Position numbers and translations under genes: made by a program. A DNA stretch of 18,344 nt from CBEUVQ01 sp965546615. Its GTDB lineage: Bacteria; Bacillota; Desulfotomaculia; Desulfotomaculales; Desulfohalotomaculaceae. Location: contig CBEUVQ010000041.1 in assembly GCA_965546615.1 (NCBI GenBank), positions 1 to 18,344 of the forward strand. Reading direction: 5' to 3'. Numbering within the stretch: the first letter of the stretch is position 1; the number at the start of each line of letters is the position of its first letter. The notes below the pieces were generated by a model. That model was not told where the DNA came from. It saw only the letters and a list, made by a program, of their open reading frames with translations, and made no database searches. Shown here piece by piece: positions 6,281 through 12,652 of the stretch.

Positions 6281-6853
6281 ATGGCACAGACTTGGGAAGT
6301 GCGATTAAGCGGCTCTGGTGGTCAGGGCTTAATATTAGCAGGGATTATTTTAGCGGAGGCGGGAATTATTGACGGCCAAAACGTTGTGCAAACACAATCT
6401 TACGGCCCTGCTGCCCGAGGCGGTGCCAGCAAAGCTGAAGTTATTTTAAGCAGTGAAGTAATTGATTATCCTAAAGTTGAAGCAGCAGATGTTTTGTTAG
6501 CTTTAAATCAGGAATCATGTACAAAATTTATTGGTGAATTAAAAAGAAACGGCGTGGCAATAATAGATTCTTCCATGGTATCAAGCATTCCCCGCATCTC
6601 AGAAAAGGTATATCCAATACCTATCACTAAATATGCCCGGGAAGAAGTAGGGCGAGAACTTGTTGCCAATGTAGTTTCTCTCGGCACCGTGGTCGAGTTA
6701 ACCGGCATTGTTACCCGTGAAGCGGTAACTCAGGCGTTGATGGCCCGTGTTCCAAAAGGAACTGAGGAGCTTAACACCAAAGCGCTGCAGCTGGGCTTTA
6801 AACTGGGTAAAGAAGCCGGCGCTGCGCTGAAATCTGCCCACCGGGTTAGCTAA
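6281..6853 (+). CDS. korC: 2-oxoacid:ferredoxin oxidoreductase gamma subunit
   Basis: A 190-residue gamma subunit. The N-terminal glycine-rich signature SGSGGQGLILAGIILAEAG (10-28) and QSYGPAARGGASKAEVILS (39-57) are diagnostic of the family. The subunit holds the CoA-proximal part of the complex in related enzymes. The ATG at 6281 lies 1 base after the beta-subunit stop; GGAGAAAGGTGGG just upstream is its ribosome binding site. It ends the delta-alpha-beta-gamma operon and is followed by a terminator. Confidence 0.93.
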   Translation: MAQTWEVRLSGSGGQGLILAGIILAEAGIIDGQNVVQTQSYGPAARGGASKAEVILSSEVIDYPKVEAADVLLALNQESCTKFIGELKRNGVAIIDSSMVSSIPRISEKVYPIPITKYAREEVGRELVANVVSLGTVVELTGIVTREAVTQALMARVPKGTEELNTKALQLGFKLGKEAGAALKSAHRVS

Positions 6854-6867
6854 ATACAAAGATGTTC

Positions 6868-6895
6868 AACGCGTTTTAAAGACGCGTTTTTTTCT
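6868..6895 (+). terminator. Rho-independent terminator of the kor operon
   Basis: The stem AACGCGT (6868-6874) pairs with ACGCGTT (6882-6888) across a 7-base loop (TTTAAAG) and is followed by a run of seven T. It sits 15 bases after the gamma-subunit stop. Confidence 0.9.
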
Positions 6896-7023
6896 TTAAA
6901 AAATAAATTTACAAAAAAACAGGCAGTGGTTCTCCGGGGAAGATTTTTGCTTTGAACTTGCAGGTGAATCTAGAGTATCGCCTAATTACTTTGCAAGTAA
7001 ACTATCATGAAAGTGGTGATGCT

Positions 7024-8466
7024 GTGCCAGGAAATGTTTCAGAATATTCCGCTGAGCTAATTGAAAAACTTAAGCAGCAAATGGAAGCATTATTTATATA
7101 CGAATGGGGCGGGCCGCGCAGTGACTTGGCTTTAAACTATCTGCGTGAACATACAATACCCCGACTGCTGCAGGTGATTATCCGCAATCATCGCTTTTTA
7201 GAAAATCGTACATTTATTGATATCTTAACCAATAAGTTAAATACTGAATTTGGTTATCCAATAACCTTTGCAGAAGGATTGGCGAGAGACATAGTAAGTA
7301 CGGCATTAAAAGTACTGGGCAAACATCCTTTTCCGCAAAATCACATATACCAGCCTTGGGAGATTATTTTACGCATGCTTACGATAGGATTAAGTATTAA
7401 AGAAATATCAGATAAGACGGGATTTTCGGAATCATATATTGAAACATTCCGCCTAAAATACATTAATTTTTACAAAATTGCCCAACATACTAAAAGTGGT
7501 GCTGAATATTTTTTAATGTTATCGGAGTTAAGCGGTTACGGCAGCCATTTAATCAGATTTTTCGTTGATTTTAAAAACCGTTTTAGTGTATTTAATAATT
7601 ATCTTGCTCGACTTCATGCGGAACAAATTATCTTTGATTTGTCTCTGCCTTTAGATGCAGATAATTTACTGCGCTTATTGGAAGAAATATATAAATATGA
7701 CGGACAGCTGTCTAAAGATGAGTTAATTTGCCACTTTGTGAATAGGTGTAAAATCAACTTAAACACCAACGGTGTTTTACGCTGCCCGCAAAAAGGCGAT
7801 CATGTCAAAGTAATTATTGATAATTTGCTGGCAAATAATCTCTTGATTGAAACAGGAGGGATTAAATCGCGATTGTTGCTATCTCCGCGGGCAGGATCGT
7901 TAGCTGCAGTGATTTTAGCACCTAAATTGGCTGATGAGATAATAAGTTTACTGCGTTCCGGCAGAGGCGACCGAGCGAAGCAGGCAGAAAAACTTTTGCT
8001 TAACAAAAATCGAGAGGTAGTTGTTCAAGTCATTAAGGAATTGGTACAAAAAAAAGATGCTAATGTGCTCGTTTTATTTAAAATGCTTTACCACAAAGTA
8101 AATAAAACGGTACTGTTAGAAATTATAGCGGGATGCGGAGAGCTGGGTGACAGTGGGGCAAACATAATTTTAACGAAGTCGCTTCAAAATCGCGACAGTA
8201 TGGTTAGAGTGAAGGCCTGCCAAGTAATAAAAAAACTTGCCGATAAATCTTATTATTTTCAGTTAATTAAAACACTGCAGGATCCGGTACCTTTGGTGCG
8301 CGAGCATGCTATTTATGCCTTGGGTGCATTAGGGGTTAGTTCGGCAATACGCCACTTGAAGAAAATTATTGAGAATCAACAGGAGAGTTTGCCGGTACAG
8401 CAAGCCGCGAGAGAAGTGTCCACAAAGCTGGAATTACAGAAAAGCAAAGGCAAATCGATTTTTTAG
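7024..8466 (+). CDS. Uncharacterised helix-turn-helix / HEAT-repeat protein
   Basis: I do not recognise this as a named family. With the GTG start at 7024 the product is 480 residues, soluble, with no signal peptide or membrane segment. A helix-turn-helix-like stretch (LRMLTIGLSIKEISDKTGFSESYIETFRLKY) spans about 116-146. A possible winged-helix segment around 225-290 includes DGQLSKDELICHFVNRC and NLLIETGGIKSRLLLS. From about 320 to 470 there are HEAT/PBS-lyase-like repeats, clearest at LQNRDSMVRVKACQVIKKLA and LQDPVPLVREHAIYALGALG. This suggests a DNA-binding or scaffold protein that responds to a partner. The GTG follows AAAGTGGTGAT. A longer version from TTG 6952 (504 residues) is possible, but its extra N-terminus looks unstructured. 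It stands alone between two operons. Confidence 0.72.
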   Translation: MPGNVSEYSAELIEKLKQQMEALFIYEWGGPRSDLALNYLREHTIPRLLQVIIRNHRFLENRTFIDILTNKLNTEFGYPITFAEGLARDIVSTALKVLGKHPFPQNHIYQPWEIILRMLTIGLSIKEISDKTGFSESYIETFRLKYINFYKIAQHTKSGAEYFLMLSELSGYGSHLIRFFVDFKNRFSVFNNYLARLHAEQIIFDLSLPLDADNLLRLLEEIYKYDGQLSKDELICHFVNRCKINLNTNGVLRCPQKGDHVKVIIDNLLANNLLIETGGIKSRLLLSPRAGSLAAVILAPKLADEIISLLRSGRGDRAKQAEKLLLNKNREVVVQVIKELVQKKDANVLVLFKMLYHKVNKTVLLEIIAGCGELGDSGANIILTKSLQNRDSMVRVKACQVIKKLADKSYYFQLIKTLQDPVPLVREHAIYALGALGVSSAIRHLKKIIENQQESLPVQQAAREVSTKLELQKSKGKSIF

Positions 8467-8471
8467 TGATC

Positions 8472-8500
8472 TTGACGAATTATTTAAAATAGTCAATAAT
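8472..8500 (+). promoter_or_regulatory. Sigma-A-type promoter of trxB
   Basis: A -35 box TTGACG (8472-8477) and a -10 box AATAAT (8495-8500) are separated by 17 bases; each differs from consensus at one position. The predicted transcription start is near 8507, giving a leader of about 50 bases to the trxB ATG. Confidence 0.6.
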
Positions 8501-8555
8501 ATAACAAAATAACTCTGATTATATTAGATATTCTAAAGATTTTAGGTGGTGTGAT

Positions 8556-9476
8556 ATGACAACTAAAGATTTGGTAATTATTGGTGGCGGCCCTGCCGGG
8601 TTGACTGCCGGCCTTTATGCTGCAAGAGCTGCGCTCGATACTGTATTAATTGAACGGGGAATGCCGGGAGGACAAGCGGCATCTACAGAACGCATTGAAA
8701 ACTATCCGGGTTTTCCGGAAGGAGTGGATGGTCCGGAATTGACAATGAGAATGGCTGAACAAGCTCAAAGGTTCGGCTGTGAAATTGTTTATTCCGATGT
8801 AGAAAAACTGGAACGGGTAGAAGATGGTTTTAAAGTCACTTATGGCGACGGTGAACTAACAGCCAAAACGGTCATTGTTACCAGCGGTGCCAAACCGAAA
8901 TTTTTAGGTGCCAAAGGGGAAAGTGAATTTCACGGTCGGGGAGTTTCTTACTGCGCTACATGTGACGGTGCCTTTTTCCGCGATGCTACTTTAGCGGTAA
9001 TTGGTGGAGGAGATGCTGCAGTTGAAGAAGCGATGTTTTTAACCAAGTTTGCTTCAAAAGTTTATATAATTCACCGCCGTGGTGAATTGAGAGCAACCAA
9101 AATTTTGCAGGAGCGTGCTCGTAAAAACGATAAAATTGAATTTGTGTGGCACTCAGTGCTGGAGGAAGTACAGGGCGACCAAAAAGTTGAATCTGTATTG
9201 ATAAGAGATGTCCGTACTGACGAGAAGAAAAAACTGAAGGTGGACGGCGTTTTTGTTTATGTCGGTACAGAGGCAAACTCTGACTTAATCAAAGATTTTG
9301 TTCCGCTGGATCAGAGTGGTTACGCTATTGTTGGTGAAGATACCACAACTGATGTTCCCGGTTTATTTATTGCGGGTGATTTGCGCAAAAAGTCCCTGCG
9401 TCAAGTGATAACAGCAGCTGCTGACGGTGCTGTGGCTGCAACTCAAGCAGAAAAATATTTGATGTCGTTAAAATAA
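8556..9476 (+). CDS. trxB: Thioredoxin reductase (NADPH-type)
   Basis: A 306-residue low-molecular-weight thioredoxin reductase, full length for the family. It has an FAD motif IIGGGPAGLTAGLYAARA (8-25) and the redox-active pair SYCATCDGAFFRD (C133 and C136). A second nucleotide-binding motif AVIGGGDAAVEEA lies at about 147-159, and HRRGELRA (173-180) matches the NADPH 2'-phosphate-binding HRRxxxRA motif. The C-terminal FAD motif is AGDLRKKSLRQVITAAADGA, with DL where many members have DV. The enzyme transfers electrons from NADPH to thioredoxin in the cytosol. No thioredoxin gene is adjacent, so the partner is encoded elsewhere. AGGTGGTG precedes the ATG. The gene is flanked by its own promoter and terminator, so it is probably monocistronic. 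Confidence 0.95.
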   Translation: MTTKDLVIIGGGPAGLTAGLYAARAALDTVLIERGMPGGQAASTERIENYPGFPEGVDGPELTMRMAEQAQRFGCEIVYSDVEKLERVEDGFKVTYGDGELTAKTVIVTSGAKPKFLGAKGESEFHGRGVSYCATCDGAFFRDATLAVIGGGDAAVEEAMFLTKFASKVYIIHRRGELRATKILQERARKNDKIEFVWHSVLEEVQGDQKVESVLIRDVRTDEKKKLKVDGVFVYVGTEANSDLIKDFVPLDQSGYAIVGEDTTTDVPGLFIAGDLRKKSLRQVITAAADGAVAATQAEKYLMSLK

Positions 9477-9578
9477 AAAAGCCGCACTCGGTAAGAGTGC
9501 AGCAAAAAGGGAGAGGAGATTGAGATAGTTTAATGTCTTCTCTAGTATAACCACATTAGTATTCACTAATCCGTATTT

Positions 9579-9616
9579 AAACCAAGATATCATTAATTGA
9601 TATTTTGGTTTTTTTA
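9579..9616 (+). terminator. Rho-independent terminator downstream of trxB
   Basis: A 14-bp stem, AAACCAAGATATCA (9579-9592) with TGATATTTTGGTTT (9598-9611), contains a single G-U wobble, has a TTAAT loop, and is followed directly by a T run. It lies about 100 bases after the trxB stop. Confidence 0.9.
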
Positions 9617-9776
9617 TATAAAACTGTTAATGCTTTAAAGCCGGGAACTAAAAGCATTTGGCGGGGAAAGCTTATCTGACGGCTTATTTAAAATTAAGTT
9701 TCCGTTAACTTTTTTTGAAAAAAATTTAAAAACAGAAAGGATTTTTTAAAAAATTGTCGTAATTATACGTCAGATC

Positions 9777-9791
9777 AGTTGTAATACAACT
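9777..9791 (+). promoter_or_regulatory. Candidate GntR (FadR-subfamily) operator
   Basis: AGTTGT-AAT-ACAACT is a perfect 15-base inverted repeat. Its core TTGTAATACAA (9779-9789) fits the published FadR-subfamily pattern TNGTNNNACNA exactly. It lies 35 bases before the start codon of a FadR-subfamily GntR gene, so autoregulation is the simplest reading. I did not find a second copy upstream of the dehydrogenase or dctP genes. Confidence 0.68.
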
Positions 9792-9825
9792 AACATATTA
9801 CATCTTACAAAGGTGTGGACGAAAA

Positions 9826-10512
9826 ATGGATGGTATAAAACCAATTAAAAAGACTAATATTGCCGACCAAGTATTTGAACAAATGAAAAATATGATTTTT
9901 AGCCGCCGCTGGGCTGCCGGTTCAAAAATTCCTTCTGAAAATGAACTTGCCTCGTTGTTTAATGTCAGTAGAGTGACCATTCGCACTGCAATACAGAAGT
10001 TAACTGCGTTGGGTTTGCTGGAATCTAAAGTTGGAGAAGGAACGTTTGTCAAAAAAGTTACACCATCCGTTTATCTCAACGCACTGGTACCAGCTTTAGT
10101 ACTTAGCCCTCAAGATGATCGTGAAATATTAGAATTTAGAAGAGGCATTGAAACAGAAATAATACGATTGGCAGCACTAAGAGCTACGGAAGAAGAAATC
10201 AATACCCTTATTCAAATTAATGCTAATATGAATGAGCTGAAAGAAAAAGGGGAAATAAAGAAATATATTGATGAGGATTTTAAGTTTCACTTAGAAATAG
10301 CTAAAGCAGCCAAAAACAGAACGTTTGTCGATGTTTGGTTTATTTTGAAGGATATCTTATATACTCACTTCACTGATATGGTAAATAAAGGACCTGATTT
10401 AGGCTACAGTTACCATAAAGAAATGATTGAGGCCATAAAAAAAAGAGACCCATATCAAGCGGATTATTATGTTCGCCGATTAATTCAGCGACTTCTGGAT
10501 GAATTAGATTAA
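9826..10512 (+). CDS. GntR-family transcriptional regulator, FadR (FCD) subfamily
   Basis: A 228-residue regulator. The N-terminal winged helix-turn-helix spans about 10-78, with the hallmark AGSKIPSENELASLFNVSRVTIRTAIQKL followed by the wing LLESKVGEGTFVKK. The C-terminal all-helical FCD ligand-binding domain runs from about 97 to 225. It has potential metal ligands D151 and H155 (EDFKFHLEIAKAA) and H197 (SYHKEM). The final HL motif common near the C-terminus is not evident (VRRLIQRLL), so metal use is uncertain. FCD regulators usually sense organic or sugar acids and repress the adjacent catabolic operon. Here the neighbours (dehydratases, aldolases, TRAP transporter) point to a sugar-acid effector. 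The ATG at 9826 follows AAAGGTGTGG, and a palindromic operator lies just upstream. Confidence 0.92.
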   Translation: MDGIKPIKKTNIADQVFEQMKNMIFSRRWAAGSKIPSENELASLFNVSRVTIRTAIQKLTALGLLESKVGEGTFVKKVTPSVYLNALVPALVLSPQDDREILEFRRGIETEIIRLAALRATEEEINTLIQINANMNELKEKGEIKKYIDEDFKFHLEIAKAAKNRTFVDVWFILKDILYTHFTDMVNKGPDLGYSYHKEMIEAIKKRDPYQADYYVRRLIQRLLDELD

Positions 10513-10624
10513 CCCAGAACTCATATTTTTTAAATTCGATATATCTCGTTTTTTAAGCCTTGCTATAACGACTGTTTTGTTTTTTGGCGCTCAAATACAA
10601 CAAGTGTGAAAGAAGGGAATAAGA

Positions 10625-11710
10625 ATGTTGGCGAATGTGGTAATGCCATCGGTTTATAAACGAGGAGAAGGAGCAATTAAAGAAGTTGGTTCCTTTGTTA
10701 AGAACAGAGTAAATAAAGTGCTCATTTCCGGCGGGAAAAAAGCACTGCAGGCAGCAGAAGAACCGCTGGTTAAAAGTTTGAAAGAAGCCGGTGTTGAGAT
10801 TGTCGGAATTGAACATTACGGCAGTGATTGTACTTTCGATAATATCAACCGTATTAGTGATATCTGTGTAAAAACCGGTGCGGAATTATTGATTGCGGTA
10901 GGCGGTGGAAAGGCGTTGGATACCGGCAAAGCTGCAGCGGATAAAGCCGGCATTGAATGTGTAACAATACCGACCATTGCCGCTACTTGTGCTGCTATTG
11001 CTCCGCTTTCGGTGGTTTATGATGACAATGGCGTACACATTGAGAGCATTTATTTTAATCATTGTCCGGTAGGATGTTTTGTTGACACCGGTATTATTGC
11101 AAAAGCTCCTTCCCGTTGGCTGTACTCCGGAATGGGGGACACATTGGCAAAATGGTATGAGCTTCGAGCCACTACCGGCAGAATTCCGAAAACCAGTTGG
11201 ACCATTGGCGGCATAACTAACGGTAAAATTTGTTATGACATTATAAAAGAGTTTGGTGCAAAAGCAAAAGAAGCTGTACAAAACCAAACTGTTGTTGATG
11301 AGTTGGGATATGTAATTGACGCTATCATCTTTTATGCTGCTTCTTCGTCCATTCTTGGAGGAGAAAAGTGCCGCGGTGCGGCTTCACATGCTATTTACTT
11401 TGGGTTTACCAATATTCCTTCCACCCGTGAGTTTGGACACGGTTTATTAGTTGGTTACGGCAATCTGTGTCTTTTAGCTTTAGAAGGTCGGAGTGAGGAA
11501 GAAATCTTAGAAGAAATTAAATTAGCAAAATATTGTGGTGTGCCTACAAAGCTGGCAGAAATCGGAGAACTTAACGATGCGGAAGTGCAAAAGATTGCCG
11601 AAGTTGCTGCTAATGCTTTTGATATGCAAAACATGCCATTTAAAGTTACACCGCAAATGGTTGTTGATGCAATGCGCACAGTTGACAGTTTAACAGACCG
11701 TTTAGATTAA
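10625..11710 (+). CDS. Iron/zinc-type alcohol dehydrogenase, GldA/YbdH (hydroxycarboxylate dehydrogenase) family
   Basis: A 361-residue NAD(P)-dependent dehydrogenase. The nucleotide motif is GGGKALDTGKAAAD (93-106). The metal ligands of the glycerol dehydrogenase fold appear at D172 (GMGDTLAKWYE), H255 (GAASHAIYFGF) and H272 (EFGHGLLVGYG). The length and the GMGDTLAKWYE motif resemble E. coli YbdH/HcxA, which reduces 2-oxoacids to 2-hydroxyacids, at least as much as true glycerol dehydrogenase. In this locus it could interconvert a hydroxyacid and an oxoacid, or handle the three-carbon aldehyde product of an aldolase. AAGAAGGGAATAAG precedes the ATG. It is the first enzyme gene after the GntR regulator, with a 112-base gap in which I see no clear promoter. 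Confidence 0.85.
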   Translation: MLANVVMPSVYKRGEGAIKEVGSFVKNRVNKVLISGGKKALQAAEEPLVKSLKEAGVEIVGIEHYGSDCTFDNINRISDICVKTGAELLIAVGGGKALDTGKAAADKAGIECVTIPTIAATCAAIAPLSVVYDDNGVHIESIYFNHCPVGCFVDTGIIAKAPSRWLYSGMGDTLAKWYELRATTGRIPKTSWTIGGITNGKICYDIIKEFGAKAKEAVQNQTVVDELGYVIDAIIFYAASSSILGGEKCRGAASHAIYFGFTNIPSTREFGHGLLVGYGNLCLLALEGRSEEEILEEIKLAKYCGVPTKLAEIGELNDAEVQKIAEVAANAFDMQNMPFKVTPQMVVDAMRTVDSLTDRLD

Positions 11711-11744
11711 TATGCTCTGTTGAAGAAAGGTGGAGATGATAAAA

Positions 11745-12650
11745 ATGACAGAAATTAAAGGTGTGTGCCCGGTAATTGCAGCACCGTTTAACGATCAAGG
11801 TGAGGTAGATTACCAAAGCTTTGAAAAAATGCTTGCTCACTTGGTTGATACCGGTGTTAACGGGTTAACCCTTTTTGGAATTGCCAGTGAATTTTATAAA
11901 TTAACAGATGCTGAAAAAAATCAGCTGGCAGAAATGTTTATAAAAAAATTAAAAGATACCAATGTGTTCAGCATGATTTCCATTACTGACCACAGCACGG
12001 ATGTGGCGGTTCGCCGGGCAAAACAGTATCAGGAAATGGGTGCGGATTGTTTGATGGTACTGCCACCCCATTTTTTGTCGCCGTCGAATGCTGCAGTCAG
12101 GGAACACATCTTACAAATATTAAGCGCGGTAAATATTCCTGTGGTTATTCAATATGCGCCGGGGGAAACCAAAATGCAAATTCCGGTGGAAGATATGGTG
12201 GATATTTATGACCACTACCCTAATGCTGTATTCAAGATTGAAGAAAACCCACCGGTAAATTACATTCAAAAACTGCTTGATCTGCGGCCGAAAGCTACTG
12301 TGTTGGTTGGGTATGCCGGTCTTTACATGATTGATATATTGAACATAAACGGACAAGGGGTAATGCCCGGTTGTTCATTTTCGGAGATTTATGTGGAAAT
12401 ATATCGGCGTTACCTGAATGGACAAGTTGACGAGGCTGCTGAACTTCACAGTAAGTTGCGTAAATATTTAAGCCGCTGGATGCAGGATTGTGAATACATC
12501 ATTCAAGTAGAAAAAACAATTCTTTATCAGAGAAATATTATAGCCGGCGAATACTGCCGCCGTCCTAACTATCCATTAACTGAAAAAGATCGTGAAATTA
12601 TTGGTGACTTTTTGAGCGAATTTGCAGAATATTTGAGAAAGGGTGTTTAA
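11745..12650 (+). CDS. DapA/NAL-family lyase (2-oxo sugar-acid aldolase or dehydratase candidate)
   Basis: A 301-residue TIM-barrel enzyme of the dihydrodipicolinate synthase/N-acetylneuraminate lyase family. The Schiff-base lysine is K164 (AVFKIEEN) and the catalytic tyrosine is probably Y137 (VVIQYAPG). The usual pyruvate-carboxylate-binding loop G-[TS]-T-G-E is replaced by GIASE at 45-49, an unusual variant that argues against true DapA. In context it most likely cleaves or dehydrates a 2-keto-3-deoxy sugar acid, releasing pyruvate. I place the start at ATG 11745, 8-10 bases after GAAAGGTGGAG; GTG 11730 and ATG 11736 fall within that ribosome binding site. It lies 34 bases after the dehydrogenase gene and 2 bases before the dehydratase gene. 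Confidence 0.85.
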   Translation: MTEIKGVCPVIAAPFNDQGEVDYQSFEKMLAHLVDTGVNGLTLFGIASEFYKLTDAEKNQLAEMFIKKLKDTNVFSMISITDHSTDVAVRRAKQYQEMGADCLMVLPPHFLSPSNAAVREHILQILSAVNIPVVIQYAPGETKMQIPVEDMVDIYDHYPNAVFKIEENPPVNYIQKLLDLRPKATVLVGYAGLYMIDILNINGQGVMPGCSFSEIYVEIYRRYLNGQVDEAAELHSKLRKYLSRWMQDCEYIIQVEKTILYQRNIIAGEYCRRPNYPLTEKDREIIGDFLSEFAEYLRKGV

Positions 12651-12652
12651 AG

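Larger units (their letters stand above)
9477..9825 (+). other. Structured 349-base intergenic region between trxB and the GntR regulator
   Basis: No gene is supported here. Structures seen in order are: hairpin GCACTC-GGTAA-GAGTGC (9484-9500) without a T run; a purine-rich segment at 9505-9520; hairpin ATTAGT-ATTC-ACTAAT (9555-9570); and the strong terminator at 9579-9616. Then comes inverted repeat AATGCTTT (9629-9636) / AAAGCATT (9651-9658), whose loop carries AAGCCG (9638-9643) complementary to CGGCTT (9680-9685). A weak hairpin AAGTT-TCCGTT-AACTT (9696-9711) runs into seven T. The FadR-type operator is at 9777-9791. The AAAGGTG ribosome binding site of the regulator gene follows. Confidence 0.5.

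Noticed and set aside
10886..11287. A 133-codon - strand reading frame
   Set aside because: It is antisense to the strongly supported dehydrogenase gene, with no ribosome binding site or family motifs; a shadow of coding bias.
10625..11710. Calling the iron/zinc-type dehydrogenase simply glycerol dehydrogenase
   Set aside because: The fold is shared, but the motif GMGDTLAKWYE and the length resemble YbdH/HcxA hydroxycarboxylate dehydrogenase. The sequence does not settle the substrate, so no symbol was given.
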